64,000 nucleotides of DNA from Benincasa hispida (GCF_009727055.1 NC_052351.1:11162143-11226142), one strand, 5' to 3'; shown: positions 11,867 through 25,387, counted from the first letter of the stretch. Notes: generated from the sequence alone by a model not told the origin. Made by a program: numbers and translations.

Positions 11867-13600
11867 AAGGAAAACATAGGAAAACTGTGAGCTAGTTGCC
11901 CAGTGAGTGACTATAAAAATCATATTATGTCATGCTTTACATTATTATAAACATGTAAACATATTGAGAAACATTTCAAGCAACTTCCTTTAAAATATAA
12001 ACATGGTCATAACATCAACCTTCTGAGAAGAAAACTCGTTAAATATAGATAAGCATCATTAAACATCATTAAACCTTAGTTGAGAACGAGCATACATCGT
12101 TTTAGCTCCCAACGTCTGTATCCGGCCAAGAGACCCATATTTCGACCTTTCTTTGCTGGTATATGACCTAGGGGACCCATACTTCGGCCTCTCATACAGA
12201 ACTACCTACGTGCATGTGGAGTTTTCTAAGTATCATCAACACCTTAGGTACTATTATCCAGATACCTTCTTTGTGTCCTTCAGAACTGGGTTCTTCTCTA
12301 GCATCAAATCAAGCTTTAATAGTAAAACATTTACGTTAAGAATCATTCTATCATAGCCTTTCTCTAGAAACACATGCTTCATCATAGAAACTTAACTTTT
12401 GTAATGAATTTAAATTATACTTTGGCATGCAATAAAACATATACAAGCTGGAGAAGAAATGTTATGCAATTCATAAAACATTTGTTGCTTGGTAACGTAT
12501 AAACTCATCATCAACATTACCGAAAATTGCATGGTCTTTTATACACAAACATTGAAAACATTAAGTTCATTTTAGTCCCTCACAACTCGTTGGGGCTCTT
12601 AATGATTTGTAAGCTTCTCTTAGCTCCTCTTGGTCTGAAACGACATAATTCCTAGTTAGATTCCTTAGAATTCCCATTAAGATGCTTCAAGTAGTTTGTT
12701 TACTAGTGAAATCTTCATCAACAAGATTATCATTACTAGCAAGATTGTCATCACGAGTGAGACCTTCTCCATGAGCGAGATCCTCAAGCATCTCATTTGC
12801 AAGACTTCATCATAGCGAGACTTACCAATACTAGTAAGATTTATATCTACACCAACGAGATTCAATCCAAAAATTCAGTGAGATTCTCTTCTTGAGCGAC
12901 ATTTAGCACAAAAACTAGCGAGATTATTATCCCGAGCCAGATTCACATCTTCCTTATCTCCCTCTCGCTCTCTATGGTGAGCTACTTGCTTGATCTTCCC
13001 AAGCAACTTCTTGTTTACGCACCGAATTCCTGTTTCAACTTCAAAAATTCATAACTCAAAATCCAGAATCTTTTCAAGAAACTTCCTTTTACATACGTGT
13101 TTAGAACTTTTTTACCTTAAAATTTCAGCCCTAAACTCTTTGTGATTTGGCCTGGATCTTCCAATCTTCACCCATGGCATTAATTAATCCGAGAACCTAG
13201 CTCTTCTGCAATTTCTTTACTTTTCGTCCTTCTTCCTGTGAAATATTTCTCCAGCAAACCAACCTCAAAAACTAGATTCTCCCAGATTTCAAATGGTACA
13301 GATCTCATTTAATTCGCTCGAGTCATTTGCCAAAATTGAGCTTCTGAAGTTCATCTTCCTTTTTATACTTCGAGCCGCCTCCCATGAATGAATATCATAC
13401 CTCCACCTCACTCAGCAGTAACTTAATGCTTTTCGACCAAATTCAATTAATAAATCTCTTTAATATCTTTTTTTTCTTCATTCGTAATTCCCTGTGATTA
13501 AACCATAGATTTCCACTTATCATTTAATTAATATAATATTCTCATGGCTAAACATACTTATATAGAAAATGTAGAATTCGGGATTTACAACTAATCTCAA
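11867..13600 (-). mobile_element. Second Gypsy-type LTR-like sequence, reverse orientation
   Basis: Read on the minus strand, it ends near 11890 with TCACTCACTGGGCAACTAGC, a relative of the CTTACTCACTGGGC block of the previous LTR. A TATA-like TATAAAAAGG on the minus strand lies at about 13350-13365. It contains the repeats at 12110-12210 (two copies of GACCCATA-TTCG-CCT) and 12700-12950. There is no gag/pol. The right boundary is uncertain. Confidence 0.45.
12700..12950. repeat. Degenerate 'AGCGAGATT' minisatellite
   Basis: Units of roughly 18-25 bp built on AGCGAGATT / ACAAGATT / GTGAGATT recur about ten times. They are part of the surrounding LTR-like sequence. Confidence 0.65.
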
Positions 13601-13905
13601 GTTGATGGCTTAAACACCTTTAAAAGATTTGAAAAGAGCATGTTTTCATACATATTTTATGTTTAATATAAACTATTAGTTTTTTATTTTCCATAATAGA
13701 CTATCAAATAACTTTTTATTACCAATATTAACAAACCACAATTGATTGTCAACTTGAACATAATTCAACTGGTTAAGACATTGTGCATCGAGTAAGAGGT
13801 TCGAAACTTTCCACTTTTCCTAATTGAACTTAAAAAAATAAGCCACAAGTCTTTTTCGCATTGAAAATAATTTTCTTTTTTAGTTAAACCTTCAACTGAC
13901 AATTG

Positions 13906-14235
13906 AGGGGTGTTTGGGATAAGAGGTTAATTATTATAGTTGAGTTATAATTGTTTGTGTTTGTAGTGTAGATTATTTTAGTTTGTATTATAATAATATG
14001 TGTTTAAGGTATAAACTATTTTAGTTTAAGAAGGAAATAATAAATATGTTAACAAAGAATAAAAAAACGATGAATATAAAATAGTAAAAACCGTAGTAAA
14101 TAGTAAATACTGTAGCAAATGAAGTTTTGAAATAGTGTTGACTGTAGCTAATTGGAGATTACAAAATAGTATTTACTATAATATGAAGTAATTATTATAG
14201 TCTTAAAATAGTCATTGTCCCAAACCTCACTTTAG
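13906..14235. mobile_element. MITE with GGTGTTTGGG-type terminal inverted repeats
   Basis: The left end GAGGGGTGTTTGGGATAAG pairs with the right end, whose reverse complement is GTGAGGTTTGGGACAATG. TATAATTA-rich subterminal sequence lies on both sides (AATTATTATAG left, ATTATTATAGTC right). The element is about 330 bp with no coding. A relative is at 8612-8930. The superfamily is not settled from the sequence. Confidence 0.7.
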
Positions 14236-14779
14236 GTTTGTATTTAACATCTTATAAAAAGGAGGTAAGATGATCGCATTCTTCACTTTGATAGTTATTT
14301 GATATGATATGATTTTTTTGTGATATCATCTTGTATTGTCTCATCTTGGAGTTGGTACTGTTGAAAGTTAGTAAAAGAGTTGTTGAACTAACACTCTATT
14401 TTGTCTTTTCCATTATTTATTTCTTCCTATATTTCAGATGATGTAAAATAGCTCGTAATTGCCTTCAAAATTATCAAACACAGAAAGTAGTATCCTTCGA
14501 TCACTTGTTCTCCCTGCCTTTACTATTTCATTCACAAACACAAACTGTAATCTGATGAACTCTATAAAATAATAAATTTTGTCTATTCAAATATTGCTGA
14601 ATAAATAAAATACTTATCATCATTCCAAAATTCGTCGACTTGATGTTAAACTAAGTAACTTTTAAACAAATAAAGTATAAAAAATGAATAATTATAAATA
14701 TAGCAATCAAATCCATAATATTGACATATATAACAAAAAAGAATTTTGAGATATAACAAAATTTAGATCTAACTATCAG

Positions 14780-14840
14780 AGTCTAATACTGATAGAAGTC
14801 TATCAGCGATAGAGTGTATCATTGATAGATTTTGTTATAT
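14780..14840. repeat. 'GATAGAAGTCTATCA' repeat
   Basis: ACTGATAGAAGTCTATCAGCG and GATAGAGTGTATCATTGATAG form overlapping inverted repeats. This is the same family as the block at 880-985. Confidence 0.65.
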
Positions 14841-15589
14841 TTGCAATTCTTAAAAATGATGTTATATGATGCGTTTTAAATATGCGATGGAGTAAGTGCT
14901 ATGTGATGTCTTATTAATGTATTGTTTTACCTAGTTAAACCCAAATATAAGTCTAATTATAGTCCTAGTGAGTCTAGGGTTGAACTCAGGGATTGCGCTC
15001 TATATATGTGATGACAAATATTGTTTCGATCTTGACACGAATTGTTTACTAAATATGCGTTGATTTTGATCATATTCTATTGCTAAAATAAAGAGTGATG
15101 AATGTGATGGAAATCACACTTGAGGGTGAAAGAGTCTATGCGAGAAGTCCAAGATTCAAATGAATGAAGGTAGGGTTGAGAAAAATATTCACTAACATTC
15201 TAAGTGTATTTAGCCACTAAGCATAAATCATGTGTTCAAGCAAACTACTCAAAAATTACAACCTATACTTCCCAGTGTATTTAGCCACAATATCCTATCT
15301 TTAAGATGCATGCGACGAGTATTTGATGCACAAGATGTTTATTTATTTCTAAAGATGCTCTCTTCTTGTTTTATAAGGTCTAAATCTTTGGTCTTTTCAA
15401 ACATAGATTTAATCTACTTAGAATGATCTTTTGACTAATTCAAATAGTTTATAAAGCATGCATAAAACAAATTAAACGCATGATTAAGTCTTAATTCATG
15501 TTAACTGTAACATTTCTTAACTCATAAAGAAATTAGTTACTCGTGGTAAAAGTTGAGGAGATGGATAAGAGATAAACTGTAAGAGGTCG

Positions 15590-15805
15590 TTTGTTTCGGA
15601 GGCATCTTAGATTCTCATGGAGTGGGCATTTGGATTATTGCGTTTGTTTTACGATATTGTAAGATGCCCCGATAACTGAAGATTCTCGGGCATCCTAGGA
15701 TTCCTGGATGGAGGGCATCCGGAGAGTTTTGGATGCCCTCACTTTTCCAGATTTCCGAGTTGGGGGCATCCCAATATCATTCCTTTATATATATATATAT
15801 TATAT

Positions 15806-15847
<42 letters not shown>

Positions 15848-16323
15848 TTATTTGTATTATATAATAAAATAAATACCGCCAACTATATATATCATATATT
15901 TTTAGTTATGTCGTAATTCTTATTATTTTTTAGCAATATATTTAAATTTAAATTTAATGAATATTTATTTTATAAAAAATATAAATTATGATATATTATT
16001 TTGTTGAGAAAAATAACATATAAAAATAAAATAAATTGTATTAATTTTAAAAGAAATTCAAATTGATAAAAATAAATATGTTATAATAAGTTCAAATTAA
16101 TTATAAATTAATAAATAGTCGTGAGGATATTCTTGAAACATTAGATAAATTTAGACATTCCCGAGTTGAAATACTACGAAACAAACATAGTTATCAAAAT
16201 ATCTTCAGGTATCTATAAAAATATTCATATAAAACAAACATGATAATCTAAAGATATCGGACATCTATAATTTTGGGCATCTAAGATTTCGGTTATTAAC
16301 ATTCCCAAAAAAACAAATGGCCT
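15590..16323. mobile_element. Non-autonomous DNA transposon, GGYCRTTTGTTT termini
   Basis: The left end GGTCGTTTGTTTCGGAGGCAT and the reverse complement of the right end (GGCCATTTGTTTTTTTGGGA) are similar. Subterminal TCTTAGAT/GGGCATC motifs are mirrored at both ends. The core is very AT-rich, with a TA microsatellite at 15786-15844 and no coding potential. A target duplication was not recognised. Confidence 0.65.
15786..15844. repeat. (TA)n microsatellite
   Basis: This is an almost pure TA dinucleotide run of about 60 bp with a few interruptions, inside the DNA transposon. Confidence 0.9.
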
Positions 16324-17099
16324 AGAAATGCATTCATACTGAGAGAAAAAAGTCTTTCAACATTTACACAATACAACTAACAACTGTAGAAGAAAAGAGA
16401 TAGAGATAGAAAGTCAAGCCATGGTATGCAATTCCTTGCTCCCTCTGCATTGTAGACGACTGCTTCACAAAAAGTGTGTTGAAGGTAAGGTTCAGAGAGG
16501 AATCTTAAGCTTTCACTTAAGATTTCAACAAGAGCTCAAAGGGAAGTGTGTTTGAAGTAAGAATTTGGGCAGAGTTTTTCTCCATTGTCTTGGTTGTTGT
16601 TATTTTTATTTATTTATTGCATGGAAACCTCATTAGGTATTTATAAGCGTCAAGGAGCGACTTTTTCTTCTCTTACTAATGATTATGCTGAAAAAGTACA
16701 TTAAATTTCATATCCCGATGCGTCGCCTGCTCCGCGTCAGAAGTTCATTAGCTTTGTCGTAAAGCTTTCTTATCAGCTACCAACTTGGTCTCTGGTTTAA
16801 TTTCCACCACCCATGTGTCATGTCATCCTTTATTGCATAAGGCTATCAACTTGTTCAACTATGCGATTCCATTGTTGGCATTAAGAATTCCTTGCGATCG
16901 CATAAGTAGATTTCCTGCACCCAAAAAGCACAATTTTTATCTGTCATAGATAGAGAGACTTTGTGTGTATGTGATCGCATGATATAATTATTTTTATGAA
17001 TTCCTCATCAAGCTGTTGCATTTTCAGAGTTTTTTTCCTAACTGTTTTAGATAAAAGAGATAAAAGAGATAAAATAACTTGTATTCCTACAAGTTATCA

Positions 17100-18800
17100 T
17101 TATACACTTAATTATTAATCCTAGAAATACTTGCAGTTACCCAAGGAAAAAAAAAAGTGTTTAGTCACGACCACCAAGGAAAATTGCATCGTATGACCAA
17201 TTTGGAGATCACGTTTTGAAAAATGGAGAAACGGAAAAATCATAAGAATTATGGCCATGCACCTAGTTCACCTATCTAAAAAATTTATAATATTCTCAAA
17301 CTACCCCCAAAGCTTTAATGTAACGTTAGATTATGCCTAGTTGTATTCTTGCTTTCTTAAATTAAAATATTAATGTATTTAAATTCATGTCTATATCTTT
17401 TTTTCAAATTTACTTTTAAATCTCAAAGTTTGTTATCCTCTAAATTTAAAATTTAAGATCTTATATTAGTTTTTTTTTAAAAAAAAAAACAAAGAAAAAA
17501 ATTCTAGAACAATCAACATTGTTTCCGTGAGAGAACATGGGAGATGGAATTGTTGGAGTCGCGTTCACCAAAAGAAAAAGTTTACGTTGCCGATAGATCG
17601 TCGCCACTGCTATAACATTTCCTCGATTGTCTCTTACCATTTGAAGGTAGATTTAGTCAAGTTGATTGGAGTGCAATACCTTCAATCAATTTTGTGCAAA
17701 GCCTTGCTAACATTACACATTCAAATTTTTTTTAGGTTCCCCTAAATAGGGTGTGAATTTATCATTTGAAACTTATTGTCAACAATTGGATGAATACCAA
17801 ATTTTGTTCTTGCTCACATGACCAAAGTATTCTCATACTGAGAATGTGAGTTATAAAGAGATTGTAGAAAATTTGTTTGGTTCAATTTTCTCAAACTGAA
17901 AACGTTGGTTTAGTTTGGGTCATGAAAACGATCTTAATATGATGATGGACGTGGTAGAGTTGAAATTGTTGGAGATTAGAAATATATTTGTTCGACAACA
18001 TTGTTAAACATCTTAAAAAACAAGATATTTTCCCATGATTTTCAACAATTATTTCTAAGAATGTGTTCCATAAGGAGAAGTTATTATCTGACAAATGGTT
18101 TCTAATGTATAGTATTCCCATCAAAAGAGTTAGTTTGTTATTACAAAGTATTTGTAGGATTGATTTTATTTTTATTATATTTGCAGATTTAAACTACAAA
18201 TTTCATTATTACAAAGTATTTGTATAACCCAACTCTTCTTCTTCTTCTTCTTCTTTTTTCAATACTAGACATGTAGCAAAATATGATTAAGATATATTTG
18301 TGTTGGAGATTTAATCAATAGTTATTCTGTATACAATGTATTTGTTTAGACAATGCTTAAATTCTAATAATTTTGTTAGAAACCTAACTTATCTCATTAA
18401 TTATTGTTTAATTATTATTATTTTTAGATTTTATAGATTTTGTTTAGGCAACACTTTCTTTTTTTCATATAAGTTTTTATTCGATCGTTATGATAGGTTA
18501 TGATGGCTGATATAATGATGTCATTAGAGATTGATGCCTAACTTACTTTCTTTAGAAGCTATCATGGATACCAAATCTTTCAATTATTTCTTTTCGAGAA
18601 CATTAATTTTTTTAATTTGTTAAATCAGTATATCATCTTAGATTTAGATATTTTTAGAGATGTTTGGTAAGGTGTTAAGATTATTAGAATTGTTTTTAAT
18701 TTATTAGATTTGTTTAAAACACATCATAAAGATAGGGATTGGACAACAAGGGTATATTTGTTCATTTTTAGATTATAAAAGGTAGTAGATTCAATTGCTT
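17100..18800. other. Intergenic DNA, no gene recognised
   Basis: This stretch is AT-rich, with short chance frames only. A (CTT)n microsatellite lies at about 18235-18256. No protein family or mobile-element end was recognised. Confidence 0.5.
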
Positions 18801-18827
18801 GGCCATTTTTCCAGACTGAAACAGTTT

Positions 18828-19027
18828 TGGGCCATTTTTAAAAAACACTATCCTATTTTGGTCCAGTCAATGATTAAACCAACAAGCCAAGTCCATTTTA
18901 GAATGGGCCGCCGTGGCCTAGGCCAATTGTTGGGCTATTAAGGCCGGAGCTGATCCTGGACCAAAACTTTCTTGGGCTGAATGGATCTTGAGTTTTGTAA
19001 TTATCGGGCTGTAAAGGCCCATGGGCC
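18828..19027 (+). promoter_or_regulatory. Site II cluster upstream of CLS
   Basis: TGGGCC/T hexamers occur at 18828, 18904, 18931, 18973 and 19022, plus GGCCCA at 19016 directly abutting the last one. The cluster lies 180-380 bp upstream of the CLS start codon. This density is typical of plant nuclear genes for mitochondrial proteins. Confidence 0.65.
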
Positions 19028-19207
19028 TGTCAAAATGCCCGGCCATTGTCTGAAGAAAATCCACGTGTTCGCCGTCGTCTTCATCCGAAACCTGTAAAAC
19101 CTAAATTGCAGACCGACCTACTGGTATCCACCGTCTACCTGGGAGGAGAAGCGACTAGCGACCTTCACCATTGCAAAGGCCTAAATCAGAAAGAAAATGG
19201 TCTACTA

Positions 19208-21145
19208 ATGGCGATTTTCAGGTCACTTAAAGCTCTAATCAAGAAGAATCCCAGTCGGTCCAAAACCTTCCTCACGACCGCCACATGTACAATCTCAGCT
19301 CCGTACTCTCCTCTTTCTTATTCTCCATCCCATTCTTTCTCTCCCTTTGGATATCACTCAACGAGGCTTCTTTCTCCTCTCTCTAAATTGATTTTTCCCT
19401 TCCACGGTCCTCTTTTCCTGTCGTCCCCGCCATGGAAGCTTTCGCAGTCCGCCACTCCCCTCTATGTTCAAGGAAATAGAATTATTTTGCGTAGGGTTGA
19501 AGCTTTGAATTCTAGATTCAATTTGCTTCGCAGAACGAAACTTCCTCTCAGAATAGGATTTGGGTCAGTATCACCCGCGCCACACTTGTTGGATCGGTTC
19601 GATTCCGACAAAAGAAATGATACATCGGTAGATAGCTTCGTAAATTTGCCCAATTTAATCTCAATGAGCCGGTTGATTTCCGGTCCTTTTCTTGGATGGT
19701 AATTTAAATCTCATTCCATTTTTCCATTTGACTCATCTGTTCGTTGTTTTATTGATTAGCATTTGTGTTGTACATTCTTGATGTTAATGATCAATAGGTT
19801 TTGCATCATCTGGATGTTGATACAGGATGATATCAAACGGCTGGTACTCTTCGGCAATGGTGGGATTAGCTATATCAGGAGCAACCGACTGGGTACTTGG
19901 CTGATGTTACTTTTGTTCTTACTCAATCAGGATAATGCTCTGAAAACGTAAATGGATGATATAATTCTTATAACCTTTTGTCCCTCTTTCGTAGCTGGAT
20001 GGATATGCCGCCAGGAAAATGGGAATAAACTCTGTAGTGGGTTCTTACTTGGATCCTTTGGCCGACAAGGTAAGTTTGGTAATCCCTATCATTATTAGTT
20101 TACGTGTGGCTTGAATTGGGTTGTTTTTATTTACTCTGGTTCTTCTCGTGAGATCAGGTTCTTATTGGATGTGTTGCTTTGGCAATGGTGCAGAATGATC
20201 TTCTTCATCGTAAGTGTTCCGTTCCCTTTAATCTAATGCTCGCTGATTCCTGGATTCCTGTTGGATTGTAAAGTACTATATCTGTATGATACTCTACTCT
20301 TTATTATTGGAGAAGATCATTGTTCATCGGATTTAAATTTTTTTGTTTCAAATCTCCTTCCTAGTTAATCCATTGATGCCGCCTGGTAGGTTTTATGTTT
20401 TGATGTTATGTTGAAGATTGAACACATTTTCATTTATGGGTACAAATCGTGATTTTGTTTTCTATGGTAGCTGGACTTGTTGCTCTTGTTGTTGGGAGAG
20501 ATGTCTTGCTTGTTAGTGGTGCTGTATATCAAAGAGCCAATAGCTTGGGTTGGAAGGTGAAAAAATTGAATATTGTTGCCCTATACTCCCTGCACTGCCA
20601 TCTATTTGATGGGATGCTCTGATTTTCTGGAACGAATTTAATAAATGAATTATAACATTCTTTCAGTGGAGAAGCTGGGATGACTTTTTCAATCTTGACG
20701 GTACATCTCCCCAAAAGGTTCAGCCTCTCTTTATTAGCAAGGTAATTATAACTTCCAATGGTGCATTGACTCCATGATATGACTACTGGGAATTGATATA
20801 ATATCAGAAAAGGCTGAATTAAAGTATTTTGGAAGGTTAACTTGGTAAGGATGATGATTGTGTTCAGGTCAATACTGTTTTTCAATTGGTATTGGTCGCT
20901 GCGGCACTCCTGCAACCCGAGTTTGGAACACAGGAGACTGAGTTCTATGTCACGCTCTTAAGGTATGTCAGCTACTGGCTTCTTCATACCTCTGCTTATC
21001 ATCATTAAATAACATATCAGAGAACTTACTGTTCCTTTGATCGGGTTGCAGTTGGCTAGTGGTGTCAACGACAGTGGCCTCGACAGCAGCCTACGGAACA
21101 CAGTTCATGAAGAAGAGTTATGGATTGGTTGCTCGGAAAGTATAG
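19208..21145 (+). CDS. CLS: Cardiolipin synthase (CMP-forming), mitochondrial, 8 exons
   Basis: This inner-membrane enzyme of mitochondria transfers a phosphatidyl group from CDP-diacylglycerol to phosphatidylglycerol to make cardiolipin. Exons 19208-19698, 19826-19892, 19995-20069, 20158-20209, 20471-20556, 20667-20741, 20868-20962 and 21052-21145 join in frame to 344 aa. The CDP-alcohol phosphotransferase signature D-x2-DG-x2-AR-x8-G-x3-D-x3-D is complete: D185, D188, G189, A192, R193, G202, D206 and D210. The motif straddles the exon 2/3 junction. The first roughly 130 residues are Ser/Arg/Leu-rich and poor in acids, as expected for a transit peptide. Hydrophobic helices follow ([51 protein letters not shown]). 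The open frame extends upstream, but the first in-frame ATG is at 19208. A 3-codon upstream ORF begins at 19196. Confidence 0.95.
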
Positions 21146-21721
21146 GTTCAGAACTTGCAGCTTTCGAAAGACGGAGGTATATAAGCTTTCCAAGCGTTTA
21201 ATGACATGGATGGGAAGCTGGATCATTCTACTCTAACAGGCTTCACGATTTTCTATTAAAGATTTCACTTTGAATTGAAAAGATCTGTAGTTTCAGAAGC
21301 ACGAGCTTGTACATAGTTCTTGTCCATGCAACTAGACAACATTGTAAAGAGACTTCTATGGGTAAGCTGATGTCTTCAATCAATAACAATTCATTTGTTA
21401 ACTTCCAAGAAATAATCAGATCACAACGAATTTGATTAATCAATTTGGTTTTTGTTTTAGTCAGAACACTACCAAATGGGTTAAATTAATCTTCAATTGG
21501 AGCATTTAGAATCAAGAAATTCTGTGCGAATAAATTTGAGATTGATTCACTATCGCTCGCACAAAGGCAATACCAAGAAAAAGAAAACAAAGTCAAATTT
21601 GGTGTATTCTATGTTACAGATGAAAATTACAATTCGTTATCAGCAGAGGTTGCTCCTTTCAAGGGTGGATGAATGCCCAAAAGATGGAAACCTCCAGTTC
21701 ATTGCTCAAATGTCTAATAAA
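21146..21721. other. Convergent 3' flanks of CLS and DER2
   Basis: 576 bp separate the two stop codons. The region probably holds both 3' UTRs and polyadenylation sites. No gene is visible in it. Confidence 0.5.
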
Positions 21722-24700
21722 CTAATCTTGATGAATATCCTCAGCAGCAGGGGCTGCAAATCTCAAATCCACGGGTCGTGCCACTACAACTGCTTCATCA
21801 GCAAATAATGCCTTGATAAAGGACGGGGTCTTCAACGGTCGACGCCCTGTCATTCGTGGGTACACATCTTCGAGAAAATAATAAGCATGACCAGCAACCA
21901 TACCCTGACCCACAAAAATAATTCGTTACTACTATTGAATAGGATACATTAATTTAAAGCCTTGATAAAGTGATGGAAACTTATTTATTTTGCTGATTTG
22001 TTATTAATTTGTTGTTGACAATGACAATCTGTCATCTAATTTGTTATTGATTATATACCATAATGTAATCGTATTAGAACGTTCAAAAGATGGAAACTTT
22101 TGGGAGACTCCAGGTTGCGAAAATATTTCCAGATTTCAGGACCATATGCCCAGAATAGAGGTCTACTGAATCATGCAAACCTAAACAGGGTTGGATTAGA
22201 CATAACGAAATACGAAGAATTATATTCAAAATACAGAGTCTGACGGCATACCAGTAGATCCACCCAAGCACTGGCCCCGACAAGTACAGAGAATCCTAAT
22301 AGAACCTGTGCAGGAAAAGGGAAAAGTAACATAGTTAATATTCCATCGTGAAGCTTAAGATGACGATTTTACTGGTAAATGGAGATTTCAACTGTAAGGA
22401 ATTAACATTGGATCGGAACAAGTCATAGACTAATTTTCGACGTGAGGATGAGTAAGAAAATAATAATATGCAAAGAAACCCAGGCTGACTCACCCATGGC
22501 AGGTAAGCTGCCGTGAAAGTAAAGAGGCCTAAGAAGCTCATATGGATGAATGGGTTTTGCTTGCTCCACACATAAACCTGCATATAAGAAGATTTGTTGA
22601 AGTAAAGAGCTGAACTGCATGAAAGTAAAGGAATGAAACTCTAATTTAAGATGGAAACTAACCATCATGAATGTCAGTGAGTTGCTAAGGAATATAACTT
22701 CGGCAATTGACTCGGACAAGTATGGTATCATTCCCCCAACCAAAACAATTCCAGTCAGCACCGTGGCCCCAAATAAGAGCATATAAAAGAAATCAGCTGT
22801 TCTTCCCCTAAAAGAGTTTTCTTCCAGAAGTTTGCAGTATCGGGCAAGAAAAAACATGTGAAACAAAAAATCCAAATCTGGCAAAAACAGACACATCGCA
22901 AATTAAGAGTGGAACATCAGAGAGTTGTCTTCAATCTTATCCAAATGAAAAGTATACACATATTATATAAACATATACATACATTTATATAAACAGAAAA
23001 GGCTGAAAGAGTCGAGAAAGATAGAACATGCCACATTTTCCAGCTCTTTAGTTACCAAGTGATCATAAAAAGTGGTAACCAAACCAAAAAATATAGGGCA
23101 AAAGCTAGTTAGATCTATTCTTTTGGGAGAAAGGGACGCATGGCTAAATCATAATATGCAAGTACGGAGAATTGTCTAATCTTTTTACCACAGCAAAAAC
23201 TAGTGAGAAAACTCCCTTGTTCAAAATTTTCCCAGATGGAATAAAAAGATGTGCAATAAATTCGCACAATGTAGGTCAGCACTGCTTCAGCTTGCTAATT
23301 ACATGTCATATGCATATAGAATAGAACTTCGTAAAAGCTAAAACAATTATAAGAACAGGAGACTAATACCACTCTCGTGCATTGCAAGTCTGCATGAGTT
23401 CTTATTTCAAAAGTTGACCAATGACTATAATAATTAATAAGAAAATGGCAACAGATAGAAAATAATCAGAAATGTGCATATAAAACCAAGAGACAGGATT
23501 TTCTACAATTACATATTATACGTACATGAAAAAGTAGTATAAATATATTATGTTACTTTAAAGGTGACAAGGCATCAATTTATTTTCCCTTAAAGGTCCC
23601 AATAACACGAATGGCCTCATAGAGAAGCTTAGAGATGTCCCAATTAAGGTATCAATTCATAACAGCTGTCAAATGAACTATAAATTTCTAGAGCAACACA
23701 TGGATTAAATTCCATCATTGCATCAGAGCTTTCATGAAGAATAAAATGCAAGCTTAAGGGACTAATATAACGTAAGCTTCAAGTAAATGAATCAGTTTCT
23801 TCCTGTCAGCAGTCAATGGTCTACAAGTTCAGACAGATAATCAATATTATCTAATAACCCCTTATCAGAAACCCTAGAATTCTGGATTGAGCTATGAATT
23901 TCACTCACTCATCAGAATATTTGAACCAACAAATAACAAATTAACACTGAACTTGTAATGTACACAACAGCCTCATTACAAAATATCGCACATATGAAGA
24001 AGATAAAATATATTGTAGGATAAATGTTCTAGGCAGTAGCAGCAACAAAAGTATAATATTTTACCTTAACAACATATGTCATTCTCTTCATATTAGTAAA
24101 GGGGCATGGAAATAACAGCGTCAATTTCTAGGGATTTAAATTACATCCTATGATCGTTCAAAATTTTCTGTCACCGAAAAACAAGTTCTATAATTTCAAA
24201 ATACCTATAAAGCATCACTTTAGTCGAAATTCATAAAAGCCAGGACAAGGTTGAATTTCAATTATTACCCATTTTACGGAAGAAGAGGAAGTTGGTAATG
24301 AGACGCCAGAACTGATACTTCTTGGCCACCAGGATAGGGTTCAAGTAAAGATGATGCGGAGAGATAATCTGTAGAAAAACAAATTCATGAGAAATTATTA
24401 AATAACCTAAACGGTAAGCTAAAACAATATATATCATCTGTTAACTTTAAAATTAAAAAACAAATGATGTTGAAGAAATGCCAATAGGATCATAGGGGAT
24501 AAGCCACACGTTCTAAGTTTGATATTTCAATAGAAATCATCCTGAAACAACAAAATTTGGTGCCCCCATTTTGTACCACCAAATATCAGGAAAAACTAAC
24601 ACCAAAACTAAAGAAATTTATATAGAAATCCCCACAGGTCAATAAAATCAACGATAATCGCCATGGGCAACCAACATCTAAATCCAAAGACTTAACTAAT

Positions 24701-25032
24701 AATAAAAATCCCCCAAATCATATTAATCGACATCAGTAATCATCCGGGATAGGCAAAAGAAAGCATTAATGAATCCATAACAAATCAAAATAGAAACTGA
24801 GACAAAAGAGTGAAGGCATTCTAAAAATATTCCGCTTGGAACCAAAATGTAAGAGATGATCCCTATAAAGAATAAACAGGTAAACCTAGATGAGCTACAG
24901 CTAGAGATGGAGAAGGGGAGGCAAGGTACATACATCAAGGGAACAACCAATTGTGGTAGCGATAGCGGCAGTGAGATAGGAGCGGGTGATAATAGGCATT
25001 TGCTTGTACCATTCTTCAACGGCTTGAGCCAT
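21722..25032 (-). CDS. DER2: Derlin-2, ER-associated degradation membrane protein, 6 exons
   Basis: Derlins are rhomboid pseudoproteases of the ER membrane that help retrotranslocate misfolded proteins for proteasomal degradation. Exons, in transcript order, are 24934-25032, 24269-24368, 22663-22877, 22494-22577, 22252-22305 and 21722-21904, all GT-AG, giving 244 aa, the normal length for plant Derlin-2. The start [20 protein letters not shown] and the end AAEDIHQD match the family. The derlin WR motif is at residues 54-55 ([10 protein letters not shown]) and a GxxxG occurs at 185-189 (GMVAG). Several hydrophobic segments are clear ([50 protein letters not shown]). No catalytic Ser/His rhomboid dyad is expected. 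Intron 2 is 1.39 kb with no recognisable insert. I call it DER2 rather than DER1 from the N- and C-termini; the choice between 2.1 and 2.2 rests on synteny. Confidence 0.95.
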
Positions 25033-25387
25033 CGAATCTCGGAAAAAATGATTGCCGATAAAGAAAAACTTCAGATGAAGATCGAAGACGAAGACGGGGG
25101 CAATGTTTGTAAGCTTGAAAGAGGAACCGGAGCTCGGAGCGACGAGATTCTCCGGCACAATCCCACAGAGAAAGAGATCTGCAGAATCGGAAAGGAAAAG
25201 GTTTGGAGGAGAAAGACGGCGAAAGAAAACAAACCAGCTATTCCCCGTTCTGCTCATTTACGTGGCGGTGACGATTTGGCGCGAATAACAGCGCGAGTGT
25301 ATTCCACGAACCAATCATCCATTTGGTAAATCAAGTAATTTTACTGTTATATTGTAATTTACCACAAAAATGGAATGAGGTTTATTT

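Larger units (their letters stand above)
14880..17000 (-). mobile_element. Decayed LTR-like sequence split by a MITE
   Basis: On the minus strand, sequence near 14960-15000 reads CAATCCCTGAGTTCAACCC, similar in layout to the CCCGTGTTCGACCTCAG block of the Athila-like LTRs at 48-61 kb. GATGCGTCG-type words occur near 16719. A TATA-like ATTTATAAGCG lies near 16640. The boundaries and the family are uncertain. The MITE at 15590-16323 sits inside it. Confidence 0.35.

Noticed and set aside
17527..17745. 72-codon frame as a gene
   Set aside because: There is no recognisable motif, no supporting exons, and the surroundings are AT-rich non-coding DNA.
19046..19207. Upstream extension of the CLS frame as coding
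   Set aside because: There is no ATG in the extension (it would need a TTG start), and the transit peptide is well explained by the ATG at 19208.
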